From the NCBI GenBank assembly GCA_026168455.1, contig CM047431.1:63708887-63772886 (forward strand): a stretch of 64,000 nucleotides of DNA, in the 5' to 3' direction. A program made the position numbers and the translations under genes. The notes beneath the pieces were generated by a model, which worked only from the letters and a program-made list of their open reading frames with translations, had not been told where the DNA came from and did not search any database. This document shows, piece after piece, positions 10,610-20,622 of this stretch (the stretch's first letter is position 1; the number at the start of each line of letters is the position of its first letter). Source of the DNA: Theocolax elegans. Taxonomy: Eukaryota > Arthropoda > Insecta > Hymenoptera > Cerocephalidae.

Positions 10610-10838
10610 AATTTGTAATTTTCACCCTCCATTGTTGAATTAGTAAATAGTATTTAGTAATAGAAAAGTAATAGAATTTATTGGACAAAATTATAAATAT
10701 TTATATAGAAATTTTACATTACTTGTGAATTAAAAATTAAATTTTACCTTGATAATGAATATAATATTACAGCCCAAGTGAGCTTCGTCGAATAACATTT
10801 GATACGAAATCAACGAGTATTTATACAAAAACAAAGTA
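10610..10838 (-). repeat. Upstream terminal repeat (pLTR) of Penelope copy 1, lacking the hammerhead
   Basis: Repeats the blocks seen at 7782-7833 and 7912-8078. The intervening 80 bases that hold the hammerhead in the downstream repeat are replaced by about 20 unrelated bases. It ends at the junction with copy 2 (ACAAAGTA then TGCAGATTTAG). Confidence 0.7.
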
Positions 10839-10840
10839 TG

Positions 10841-11236
10841 CAGATTTAGTAATGGATGATCTTGAGACCCACTGTTTAAAAGAATTAAAAAGTAAACACA
10901 ATTGCAAACCAATGTTTTATTATAGATATGTAGACGACACAATTTTATGCGTGGAAAAAAGTCATGTAAACACAGTTCTCAATATCTTTAACAATTACAA
11001 TAAACATCTCAAATTACATATGAAATAGAAAATAATAATTGTATAAATTTTCTGGATCTCACATTAATCAAAGAAAACAATAGTATTATTACAAATTGGT
11101 ATAGAAAACCAACTAATTCTAACCGGTTATTAAATTTTAATTCTAATCACACAATACAACAGAAACGTAATATTATTTATAATTTAGTAGATAGGGCAAT
11201 GATATTGTCACAAAACAGTTTCATAAAGAAAATCTA
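10841..11236 (+). pseudogene. Penelope RT fragment (copy 2)
   Basis: Translation gives DLVMDDLETHCLKELKSK followed by the YVDD catalytic motif, then the thumb region. One T is missing relative to copy 1 near 11020, shifting the frame. The N-terminal two-thirds of the RT is absent, so this piece cannot be functional alone. Confidence 0.8.
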
Positions 11237-11413
11237 AATATTATTACAGAAATACTAAAAAGCAATGATTATCCTATTGAATTTATAAATACAGCAATAA
11301 ATAAAAGAAAACGCAATATTACAATTAAAAACAATGTTAAAATAGATAAAAAAATCCCAATATGTACGATATCACTACCTTACAATAAAGAGTTTTTCAA
11401 TAAATGTTCCCGA

Positions 11414-11831
11414 ATGCTAAAAAAATATAATATTAATACTATTCCATTAATTAATCACAAACTTGATACAATTATAAAATTAGGCAAAGATAAAACATCA
11501 AAATGGGAGGAGACAGGGGTAGTTTACAAGTTATCTTGTATTAAATGCCCGGCTATTTATATTGGAGAAACAAAAACGCTGCCTAAAAAATCGAATAAAA
11601 GAACATCAGAACAATAAAAATCAAGAAGCCGTTGTTACTGCACACATTTTAAATAACGTAAATCATAATTTTAACTGGGAAGATACAAAAATAATAGATA
11701 AAGAATCTTGCTATAAAAAAAGACTCATTTCGGAAATGTTACACATCAATCATTATAATTCGACAATTAACAGAATGGAAGATACTCAACATTTAAACCG
11801 TCAATACAGAAATGTTATGAATATATTTTAA
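11414..11831 (+). pseudogene. Penelope GIY-YIG domain (copy 2), frameshifted
   Basis: Same protein as 8129-8545 of copy 1. The first frame (11414-11617) reads through the GIY-YIG core, then shifts at an A-run near 11571-11576 that has one more A than in copy 1. The second frame (11562-11831) continues with RCLKNRIKEHQ to the same stop. The pattern fits either slippage decay or an assembly error. Confidence 0.85.
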
Positions 11832-12045
11832 AGAGACTAATGTACACAAACTATGACGTATATAGTTTGTAAACACACACCTACTTTGTTTTTGTATAAA
11901 TACTCGTTGATTTCGTATCAAATGTTATTCGACGAAGCTCACTTGGGCTGTAATATTATATTCATTATCAAGGTAAAATTTAATTTTTAATTCACAAGTA
12001 ATGTAAAATTTCTATATAAATATTTATAATTTTGTCCAATAAATT

Positions 12046-12092
12046 CAGCACCTGAAGAGGTCTGCAAACCTAGCAGACGAAACGTTGTGCAC
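12046..12092 (+). ncRNA. Hammerhead ribozyme core in Penelope copy 2
   Basis: CTGAAGA (12052-12058), stem II GTCTGC/GCAGAC with loop AAACCTA, and GAAA (12079-12082), identical to the copy 1 motif on the opposite strand. It lies 220 bases after the end of the coding region, inside the terminal repeat. Confidence 0.7.
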
Positions 12093-12150
12093 ATACATAA
12101 ATAAATTGGATTTATTTATTATTGACCCTTTACAATCGACTATTTACTAA

Positions 12151-12434
12151 TTAATATTTTGACTTATAGAAATTTTGTTGTACACCCTTAAACATGTTTT
12201 TAGTCTGTATCTAAAATTTGACATGAACACTTGACGTGATATCACCCATATGTACACACACACACACACAGATTTAGCCATTTCAAGCTTTTTGCCGTTA
12301 ACTCATTATAGGAGTAATATTTATTTATTCAATTATAATTTTTAAAATTCACTTTCTAAAAACGAGTCGATTCTAGTAATTAAAGCAATCTCTTTATTAA
12401 AATATAATTTTAGGCATTACCTATTTGTTGGGTT
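12151..12434. other. AT-rich spacer with a short CA repeat
   Basis: Contains a (CA) run near 12254-12270. Its part at 12205-12245 (ACACTTGACGTGATATC...) resembles 20470-20515. No gene seen. Confidence 0.4.
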
Positions 12435-12608
12435 TTGATGACAAGAAGGAAAGCATCAGATTACCGAAAAATATTTGAATATCTAAATTCAATCACTGAA
12501 TTTTCTATTTCAACATTTATGTCTGATTACGAAAAAGGACTGCGGAATGCAGCTAAAGACATATACAGTCCAGTTAACATCACAGGATGCTTATTCCACT
12601 TCTGTCAA
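12435..12608 (+). pseudogene. MULE-type transposase, exon-like part 1
   Basis: Translation shows a D-x-E segment (SDYEKGLRNAAKD) followed by GCLFHFCQ, the conserved D...CxxH region of MULE (Mutator-like) transposase domains. The block ends in phase 0 at a good donor (CAA then gtaagt at 12609). A true start is not visible and probably lies upstream. Confidence 0.6.
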
Positions 12609-12947
12609 GTAAGTATACTAGTATAGAATGTAAAAAATTACAGTAAACATTATTTTGTTTTTTGAAAACCCATCAAGTCTGGGGTCATAACTCTAATTAA
12701 ATAAATTAATATAAAACATTACTATTAAAAAAAAAGAATGTTTACTGTCGATCAAATTTTTACCACTACATCTATTAAAATTAGCTATATAGTGTAGCTT
12801 ATCTGAGTATATATTAAAATTTATACACAATGTTCAAGTTTGAATTCCATAAAAGATGATTTTTAACTCGGACGATAAAAACCACACTTCTATTTTATTA
12901 ATTATAAATATTGTTAATAAACAAATAATATTATTTTCTTTCTATAG

Positions 12948-13292
12948 GCATTATACAGAAACGCCATTAAATGTAAAGCGGCAAATTAATAAAAATAAAA
13001 TAGAGAATGCTGCAAAACACGAAGTTTTAAAATTATTTATGGCGTTGGCCTATTTGCCACCGTCCAAAATAGAAGCTGCCTTTAACGATCTTGTAAAAGA
13101 ATGTCATCTATACCATAATAACTATTTTAATGATTTTATTAATTATTTTCGTGCAGAGTGGATCAGAAAGGTAACGCCATCAGGTTTTTCAGTATATAGA
13201 GCCATGCATACTACAAATAATTTTCTGGAATCTTATCACAGAGGCATAAAAAGCAAATTAAATAAGAAACCATCTCTAACCAATTTTACAAG
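12948..13292 (+). pseudogene. MULE-type transposase, exon-like part 2, frameshifted
   Basis: Follows a T-rich acceptor (ttctttctatag). Joined to the previous block in phase 0 it reads ALYRNAIK, as expected after the CxxH motif, but stops at 12987-12989. The other frame then gives the rest of the domain (LAYLPPSKIEAAF, TTNNFLESYHRG), which is typical of the C-terminal part of MULE transposases. A shift within about 12950-12990 therefore breaks it. It ends at a donor near 13292 (acaa then gtaagt). Confidence 0.6.
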
Positions 13293-13902
13293 TAAGTGTA
13301 TATAATAATTTATATTATATAAATATACGGTAAAAAATTTGGTATGAGAAAAGCTTTATTTTGCTTTCTAGAGAAAGCTTTGTAATAATAAAATTATTTA
13401 TATTTACTCAAAATATGTTCAAAGTATGGTTCAGTAGGTATAGAGTCGAAAACACATGTTATTAAAAAATATTTCTTTTAATTTGTTACTGAAAAAATGG
13501 TAGCAATGGTGATGGCAATGATGTCAAATAAGAATATGATAACGTTGAACATCACTTTATTGAATAGCACTTGAACTGTAACGCTACTGTACTGAGTAGA
13601 ACTTTATTGGCTTTCTTGTCGAGCTTTCCACATTACCAAATCTTATGCGAATATGCAGGTTATAATACGATGTTACAAGTAATTTTCAGTACATATTGAC
13701 CACAACTACTATCTATTTTATTACGATCGATAGTGCGAAATACTTAAGTATATTCGTAATTTCGTTGTAAATATCCATAAGCATAAATAAAAAATATTAA
13801 ATGAAATATATCTTAAAATTATGTTTTTTATTATATTTAATAAAAAAACAATTAAATACAAATGCTTTTATTATACGTATTTACTAATACATTTTATTAC
13901 AG
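13293..13902. other. Probable intron of the MULE-like gene
   Basis: AT-rich sequence between a gtaagt donor and a T-rich acceptor (attttattacag) with no coding signal. Confidence 0.45.
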
Positions 13903-14264
13903 CTGCATTAAAAGATCTATCCATATTAAACTGGATAGATTTAAAAACTTTAGAAACCGGAGTTAATCCACGAATAAGTGGAAAAAAATATTACGACTTG
14001 TCGAGAGAAAAAATAGAAAACTATTGGGACCTCCTCGACAGAGAAGCTCGTACTCCATTGGAATTTTTGTACTTATGTGCGAACGTACAAAAGAATGAAG
14101 ATTTTTATGATTCGACAGAAATGGAAGATACGACTTCAACAATTGAAGAGGAAAACATTTCAGAAGAAATACTAGCAAATTATAATGTTGATTCGGAAAG
14201 CCTTTCTACAACAGAAACAGAAAATAATGCTAATTTTTATCCAACTGAGAAAGTACGACTAATA
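13903..14264 (+). pseudogene. MULE-type transposase, C-terminal exon-like part
   Basis: After the acceptor it encodes SILNWIDLKTLETG and REARTPLEFLYLCANVQ, then an acidic Ser/Thr/Glu-rich tail. It may stop at a donor-like gtaaaa near 14265, or the frame can run to the stop at 14355-14357. It is probably the C-terminal extension of the transposase above. Confidence 0.5.
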
Positions 14265-14357
14265 GGTAAAATTCTATTAATTTATTTTATAAACGATAAA
14301 TTTATGTATGGAACTTTAATAAAATACCATAAGAGTTTCAATAACTTCATACATTGA

Positions 14358-14984
14358 TTTCAGTTTGCTAAATAAAATGAAATAATAATTTTCTAGCATG
14401 TTACTACTATTACTATTAGTATGTGAAATATTTATACAAATCAAGTAATGAAAACATTTACTTAAAAATTATAACATGTAATGAAAATTACTTCACTGAT
14501 TTCATTACTTTCTATTGAATGTATTCCCCAGTTTTAACGCAAAATATTGACATATAAATAGATATTTTTCTTAAACAATTTTTATGTACTCAATATAATG
14601 CTCTTTGAAATACTGTAATTAACCTTTTCTCAAATTCATTCGTTAAGATGCATTTTTCGATTTTTCAGTTTTGCAATTACTTGTAATTTAATTGAACATT
14701 GACACTGATTTCTTCAATAATTGTAATGGTTTACATATTATACATACATTAAGCCAATTAAAAATATGGAATAACTATGAAAGATAACAAGACATTCAAA
14801 ATGCTTACGCTCTCATTACTGGGTTTCACAAAATTGCAATGATTCAAGACATCAGTGTCAATCTTATATATATTAAAGTTCAAATTCAGTAAAATGACGT
14901 CACATCTACGTCACCAACATCGTTATCGTGATCATCCCTGTTTAATTGTATGCGGTGGAGTTTTTTAATATCGAAAATTGATTA
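14358..14984. other. AT-rich stretch, nothing recognised
   Basis: No frame, hairpin or repeat boundary could be supported. Confidence 0.4.
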
Positions 14985-15325
14985 TAGGGGGTTTTTGGCT
15001 ACGCTGAATAAGAATATGACCGTTATTTTGATCAGCAACCCCTACTTTAGGGGTGGCAATGAAGGGTGAAGTATAAAACAATAAAAAATTTTGAAAAATA
15101 TTTATGGGGGGTTTTTGGCTACGCTGAATAAGAATATGACCGGTATTTTTATCAGCAACCCTTATTTTAGGGGTGAAAATAAAAAATAAAGTGTAAAAAA
15201 AATAAAAAATTTTGAAAATCAGTTAAGGGGGTTTTTAATACGCTGAATAAGAATATGACTGTTATTTTGATCAGCAATCCCTACTTTAGGGATGGGAATG
15301 AAGGGTGAAGTATAAAAAATTGTTA
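14985..15325 (+). repeat. Three-unit tandem repeat, about 120 bp period
   Basis: Units start near 14985, 15108 and 15226 with GGGGGTTTTTGGCTACGCTG (third unit diverged at GGCTACG) and share GAATAAGAATATGACCG and a GATCAGCAACCCCTACTTTA-like core. The last unit decays into AT-rich sequence. Confidence 0.85.
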
Positions 15326-15552
15326 TATATATTTATAGATTTATATATTAATATATAACAAACTATATATATTTAAATTATTTACTTACATTGGAACAAA
15401 AATAATTGTAATGGTAAGTTAATGTTTTTTCATTTACTTCATTTATGGAAATTAGAACATTATTTTATTATAATTGTTGTTATAATTAGAACAAAAAACA
15501 TTGTATAAAGAAAACTGGATATATCTGCTGAAGGTAATATAAGTGACTTCAA

Positions 15553-15822
15553 TTATTTGTTTGTTACAAACTCATGTAATCTTAAAATAAAAAAATGCAT
15601 TAATTTAACTTGAATAAATCGTATTGTAATAAATTTATTATCTAATGGTATTTGTTTTATATTGAATGGTTTTTGAATGTATATACTTGGTTGCATTGAC
15701 AAATTAGTATGATTTTCTAAAATCTTATTAAACTTTACTATGTGGTTATCGTTTAACATACTTTTTTCGTCAGAATATAATCCCTCTCCAATCAGAATAA
15801 GCTTTTCTTCTTCGGACAACAT
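15553..15822 (-). CDS. Hypothetical protein, 89 residues
   Basis: A minus-strand frame opening with an ATG that follows an A-rich stretch. The N-terminus is acidic (LSEEEKLILIGEGLYSDEK) and there is no clear membrane segment or known motif. It ends just upstream of the oppositely oriented helicase fragment. It may be a fragment of a captured gene or chance; I do not recognise it. Confidence 0.25.
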   Translation of the reverse strand: MLSEEEKLILIGEGLYSDEKSMLNDNHIVKFNKILENHTNLSMQPSIYIQKPFNIKQIPLDNKFITIRFIQVKLMHFFILRLHEFVTNK

Positions 15823-15844
15823 TTTTATTTTTATTTTTTTTATT

Positions 15845-16890
15845 GTAACAGATTGTTTAAAGATTTATGCAATAACAATGATGTATTTGGAGGTAAAATT
15901 ATAATTATATCGGGTGATTTCAGGCAAACTTTACCTGTAGTTAAATATGGAAGTAGAACGCAAATAATTGAAAACTGTATTAAAAATAGTAGTGTATGGT
16001 CCTGTTTTAAATCTATGTCTTTAGAAGAAAATAAAAGAATTATGAACGATGAAAATGAATTTAAAACTTGGCTTTTGAAAATAGGTGATGGTATATTTAC
16101 AACAAAATTCGAAAATGACAATGAAGTTACGAAAATTCCAAATGAATTGTTATCAACTGGTAGTATTATAAACGAAATTTTTGGACATTCAATTAATTTG
16201 AATAGTTCTAATTTTGTAGATAGTGTAATTTTAGCGCCTAAAAATGTAGATGTACTAGAAATAAACAATGAAATTGTATCAAAAATAAACGGAGAGTATA
16301 AAGAATATTTTAGTATAGATTCTGTAGTGAATAATGAAAATTCTGATGTACTATTACCAATAGAGTTTTTGTATTCTTTAACCCCGAATGGTTTACCTCC
16401 GCACAAATTGAAACTTAAAGTAGGTGCCATAGTAATGTTAGTAAGAAATTTAAATTTACATAAAGGGTTATGTAATGGCACAAGACTGATTATAAACGAA
16501 ATGAGAGAATTCTCTATATTATGTCAAATACTTAAAGAAAATCAAGCAGGTGATTATGTTATATTACCACGTATAAACCTTTCACCATCATTTGAAGAAA
16601 TTCTCTTCAGTATGTTAAGAAGACAATTTCCTGTTAGGCTAGCACATGCTATGACGATTAATAAAGCTCAGGGACAATCGTTTCAAAAAGTAGGAATATA
16701 TTTACCATCGCCAATATTTAGCCACGGTCAATTGTACGTTGCTCTGTCAAGAGTAAAAAGTAAAGATAATTTAAAAATTTTATTGACTGATGCAACAATT
16801 ATAAAGTCAAGTATAAAAGCAGAAAATGCAAGCAGTAATACGAAAGAAATTTTTGTTAAGAACATAGTTTATAAAGAAATTTTAGAATAA
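15845..16890 (+). pseudogene. PIF1-family helicase, C-terminal two-thirds (Helitron type)
   Basis: Frame of 345 residues. Motif III GDFRQTLPV is near residues 21-29, the ENKRI segment near 60, and LKVGAIVMLVRNLNLHKGLCNGTRL near 190-215. The final motifs TINKAQGQSF and HGQLYVALSRV occur near 270-300. These are hallmarks of the PIF1-like helicase carried by Helitrons. The Walker A loop and DEAP box, which should precede motif III by about 100 residues, are missing. The frame instead follows a splice-acceptor-like ttattgtaacag ending at 15850, so the element is 5'-truncated or the exon is one of several. No Rep domain is visible. A host PIF1 is less likely given the close Helitron motif spellings. 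Confidence 0.8.
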
Positions 16891-16946
16891 TAATATAATT
16901 AAAATTCAGAATATTGCATTTTTAATAAATGTCTAGAGAAAAACTA

Positions 16947-17570
16947 TGCTCATTAAGTTAGATTATTATACGCTTAACATTATATCAACGATTAAATCAA
17001 CAATGTATGAAGGTAAATTTAAATTATTATATAATTCATATTTACAAAATTATTATTTTACTAACATTTTTTAATGTAATAATCTTTTTCCGGTGTATTC
17101 TTTTTCTATGCAGATATTAAGAATTTGTTGCTGAAAAATATATTTTACTTTTAAATAAGTATTTAAAAAAATGTGAAACTAGATAATTAAAAATTATATT
17201 TATTATTATAAGGAATCAATATTTATTGTTCAATTAACAATAAGTTGGTTTTTACAAAGGTAATCTTCAAATATTTTATAATCAATATTACAAAATTATT
17301 TTGAATTAAATAATATATGTATTATTATTTTTGTATGCAGATTCAAGAATATGTTAATAATACGATTAACGTTATCATGATTAATAAAAACAAGATTATC
17401 AATAATCAACGTGAGCTAATGATGCTAAAATCAACGATATGCAAAGGTGATCTTTAAATATTACAAAATTAAATGAATAAAATTATTTTCTAACTGACAT
17501 TTTTCAATAAATGCATAATTTTTCTATTCAGATTCCAAGAGTTTGTTGCTGAACCGTACACGTGTTTGAC
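16947..17570 (+). other. Duplicated pair of small exon-like segments
   Basis: Two tandem, diverged pairs. Pair 1: about 16947-17011 (ends TATGAAG then gtaaat) and 17111-17150 (after ctatgcag; DIKNLLLKN then stop). Pair 2: 17341-17446 (after tgtatgcag, asparagine/lysine-rich, ends AAAG then gtgatc) and 17532-17570 (after ctattcag; SKSLLLNRT then stop). Both joins are in the same phase (G + AT = Asp). They could be alternative terminal exons or fossils of a duplicated short gene. Confidence 0.35.
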
Positions 17571-17970
17571 TTGTAAATAAGTATTAAATATGAAAAAATT
17601 GTGTTTATTCCAATAAGGTTTTATAATAAGTTTATCATTATTATAATAATGTTGTAATTTATTTTTGTACATAAAATTAAAGTTAATGTTATACTAAATT
17701 ATGTATTGTGCATTATTTATTAAGAATTTGTCATTTTACTTGAAAGAATAAAAATAAAAATTTGAAAAATAAAAGAATTATATATAAGATGTTAAGTATC
17801 TTAAAAATGTTAATAAAATTTAAATCCTTACACTAGAATTTTAAATCAAACATACACTTAATAAATTATTGTTAATAAAAATAATAATAATAGATTTTAA
17901 CAATACTTAGTAATAATTAATAATAATAGTGAATATTAAATTGATATTTTAATACATAATAATTAATTAA
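17571..17970. other. AT-rich stretch, nothing recognised
   Basis: Long A/T runs and no supported gene. Confidence 0.4.
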
Positions 17971-18006
17971 GCGAAGGGAGCGTAGCGACCGACCTATTGT
18001 TGCTAG
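17971..18006 (+). other. Possible Helitron 3' terminus
   Basis: A GC-rich block (GCGAAGGGAGCGTAGCGACC) is followed 12 bases later by CTAG and then T, in AT-rich surroundings. Rolling-circle Helitrons end with a short GC hairpin shortly before CTRR and insert before T. The hairpin here is weak, so this is only a candidate end for the helicase fragment upstream. Confidence 0.3.
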
Positions 18007-18132
18007 TATTAATTAAATTGCAATTACTTACAAAAGCTGAAAAATAAAATAATGCATCTTAACGAATGAATTTAAGAAATAGTTAATTGCAGTATTTTAA
18101 AGCGCGTTCTATTGAGTACTTAAAAAGTCTTA

Positions 18133-18161
18133 TATATTTATATATATATATATATATATAT
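18133..18161. repeat. (TA)n microsatellite
   Basis: An uninterrupted TA run directly before the GC-rich element; a matching TA run follows the element at 19363. Confidence 0.9.
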
Positions 18162-19359
18162 TATAACGGGCGCGTGTTCTTAAACACGATCGCGATAGCC
18201 CGTAAACTCGAAAACCGCGTAATTAAGTGATTACGCGCGATCGCGCAACGTCGCGAAGGGCCGCGAGACACCGAGTCTAGGCAGTCCGTTACGAGCCGTA
18301 TCGACGAGCGGTCGTGATTCACGTGGAGAAAGAGCGGAAGCCGTAAGAGAGACGGTACGTGCGACGAGATCGAGAGCGAGAGTGAACGAGGTGAGTCGAG
18401 GCAGCTCCCGGAGAACAAGCCGTTCCGAGGACACGTGTCTGCTCATCTCCAGGACGGGTAGCCGCCCGGGACGACTTGCACTCGTCGAAGATTCGCGAAA
18501 TAGAGAGAGAGAGAACGGGATTGAGAATAGCCGTTTCGCCGGCGCATTCCTGCGCACCAAGTAAGTTGTTTACAACTTGGATCGTGTGGCATCGACTTCT
18601 TCCGGGAAGAGCGAGACGCAGTGCAGCAAGCACTGTCGGTTCGAGGGCGCGATTCGCCCAACCAGGCTTCCTCGCGCACGCGGCTAGGTAGATCGGTAAC
18701 TCGAGTTACCCGATTTCCCGCGTATTCCCCGTGGGACGTAGGAGCGCACGAGCGCGTGCGCGCGTGTGGATATAGCCGCGACCGGGCCGTCGCGATTGTC
18801 CTGCGCGCCGTCGAGGTTACGCTTTATTTTACCGTAGTTCGTAGATGATTCTTATTCTTATACAACCCAGTATATGTTAATTGTTTAACACCGTGCGTTA
18901 TTAAGCGCTACCGAGCGCCTGTACATCTTTTGTAAATATTATTGTAAATATTCGCCCGTAATAGATTTAATCATAAATTATCATTCTCTCTCGTTGTAAT
19001 TTGAGTACCCCGTATCCACCTATCCCGCTTACCCAGCCGCCACCGCGGGCGCGACAACACTTCCGTTGTCGCGCATCCTGAGCGGCCGAGCCTCGTGCAC
19101 CATTACGGGCACGAGTCACCAGGAATATACTCCTGTTCTCCTCCGAGTTCGACTCGGATCCGACGATTCTCCACGCGGCGGAGAATCGCCGTTGTTGATA
19201 TCGGCGCAGCCCAGCTTTCACCGCGGTTGCACCACGGCTAACGTCCGTGCGCGGTGAAGCTGCATCGTGGGACACGGCAGTGCGGCACGAGGGCCGCGCA
19301 GGTAAGTCCTCTCCCCGACGACGGTGCTCGAGGAGGAGCACGTGTTAAGTTGCCCCGTT

Positions 19360-19362
<3 letters not shown>
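18162..19362. mobile_element. GC-rich probable solo LTR (about 1.2 kb)
   Basis: Sharply GC- and CpG-rich against AT-rich flanks. The left end TATAACGGGCGC is close to the reverse complement of the right end GCCCCGTTACA, giving near TGTAACGGG...CCCGTTACA ends (the first G mutated), a form common for Ty3/Gypsy LTRs. Both flanks are TA repeats, so a target duplication cannot be measured. Overlapping frames exist on both strands but none has homology I recognise. A CpG-rich promoter/5' UTR of the downstream gene is the alternative; a strong donor (GCGCAG then gtaagt at 19302) would fit that. Confidence 0.5.

Positions 19363-19412
<50 letters not shown>
19363..19412. repeat. (TA)n(GA)n microsatellite
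   Basis: A TA run followed by a GA run after the GC-rich element. Confidence 0.9.
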
Positions 19413-19413
<1 letters not shown>

Positions 19414-19453
19414 TACTCAGATACTCACGCACATACCTCAACGTATATATATA

Positions 19454-19600
19454 ATGGATTATCAAAATAAATTGAATTTTTTTTTCATTGATTTAGATGA
19501 ATTATACTACGTTGTATACGACCCGCAAGCGGACACTGACAAAGATATCCAATACATCAGAGCACTGAAATTAAGGAAATTAAAAATAAAAAGATTATAA
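19454..19600 (+). CDS. Small ORF or terminal exon, 48 residues
   Basis: ATG at 19454, stop TAA at 19598-19600. The second half (DELYYVVYDPQADTDKDI, then a basic KLRKLKIKRL tail) looks protein-like. A T-rich acceptor-like cattgatttag lies inside it, so the real unit may be a terminal exon starting at 19497 in phase 1. That would match the phase-1 donor at 17446. An AATAAA occurs about 140 bases downstream. No homologue recognised. Confidence 0.35.
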   Translation: MDYQNKLNFFFIDLDELYYVVYDPQADTDKDIQYIRALKLRKLKIKRL

Positions 19601-20523
19601 TATCTTTTATATTTCATAATATTTATATGTTATTTTAATAGTTTTTCAAGATGTTTGTTTTTTATTTTAAATAATTATTATAATTATGTAAATCTTTAAA
19701 AATGTTTAAATTATGTATAAAAATAGCTATATATTTTGTTTAAATAAACATTTAGACTTTTATTGAAATACTGTTTAATTTAAGTGAATTTAAATCAAGC
19801 TTTGCTATTACTCTTAAAATTTGAGCCTATTCGATTAAGTAGTTCCTGAGAGATATCCTGCGGTTAGTCCATTTTGTAAAAATATCAGAGTACAGAGTCT
19901 CATAATTAAGGGGGTTATGTCTGTACAATCAAAATCAAAAGTTAATTTTATTATTTAATCAGTAGTTTTTACTATAAATGTTCTATAACTCTGAAAAATA
20001 TCCTGTTTTGTAGTAATTAATGGTGATAGAATCTAGAAAATCTTGAGAAAATTGCGAAAAAGGAGAAGTTGTCCAACTTTTTAAAGGATATTGTACCTTG
20101 ATATAGATATACTAATAACGTTAACTTCAAACTTTGAACGCCTAATACTTAAAATCGAATACCGCTTGTCTTTTGGAGTTTTATCTATGTTATTTTGCAA
20201 ATCGATATATTTTTTTAAACAACTAAAAAAATATACATTTAAAATTTTGTGTACTACTTATCTATGCCAAATAAGATGTTTTACATTACTATCTATAGGG
20301 ATTCCCATCTTTGATTGAAAACTATAGACAGATCGAAAAATATCAATTTGGCGATTTATATTTAATGCGTTAATTAATTAAATCAAAGTATTTAAAAAAA
20401 TATACTCTGTTGTTAATATTAACTATTATCTATTTTCTGCATCTAAAATATTGATTATTTTAAAAGTTTGACTTGAATTATACACTTGACGTGAAATCTC
20501 CCATATATATTTAACTTTAATAG
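19601..20523. other. AT-rich stretch upstream of the first recognised small exon
   Basis: No convincing initiating exon with ATG and donor was found here, so the start of the small-exon gene is unresolved. Confidence 0.4.
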
Positions 20524-20622
20524 GCTGGATCAGTGACGAAAAAGAAAAGCCAGCCATACAATTTGCGCCCTCTGGAAAACTCGAAAAATACAAAACTAAG
20601 AAGCATTGTATTCGACAAGAAG
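20524..20622 (+). CDS. Small-exon gene, exon a (99 nt)
   Basis: Acceptor ttaactttaatag; 33 codons in phase 0 (AGSVTKKKSQPYNLRPLENS then a basic stretch ending VFDKK); donor AAG then gtaata. It is probably not the first exon, as it lacks a start codon. Confidence 0.65.

Larger units (their letters stand above)
7782..10838 (-). mobile_element. Penelope-like retroelement, copy 1
   Basis: Minus-strand element with an N-terminal region, an RT (motif A SLDVSSLFTNIP, motif B MGSPISPLFADL, catalytic YVDD) and a C-terminal GIY-YIG nuclease, the defining combination of Penelope-like elements. Terminal repeats in the same orientation lie at 7782-8080 and about 10610-10838; both contain the stretch starting GAATTTATTGGACAAAATTA and ending at ACAAAGTA. 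Frames are broken at several points. Confidence 0.88.
10839..12150 (+). mobile_element. Penelope-like retroelement, copy 2, 5'-truncated
   Basis: Plus-strand copy beginning inside the RT (GCAGATTTAGTAATGGATGA, equivalent to motif B of copy 1) and running through the GIY-YIG domain to a terminal repeat with a hammerhead, ending near ATTGACCCTTTACAATCGAC. It directly abuts copy 1 in opposite orientation. The copies are near-identical apart from single-base homopolymer differences. Confidence 0.88.

Noticed and set aside
15840..16481. Minus-strand frame of 213 codons
   Set aside because: Exact antisense of the PIF1 helicase, which has clear helicase motifs on the plus strand.
18161..19341. Several overlapping 60-124 codon frames on both strands in the GC-rich block
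   Set aside because: They overlap in many frames, which is expected where AT-rich stop codons are rare; none shows a domain or splice structure.
19454..19600. First exon of the small-exon gene
   Set aside because: It has an ATG but ends in a stop with no usable phase-0 donor before it, so it cannot join exon a at 20524.
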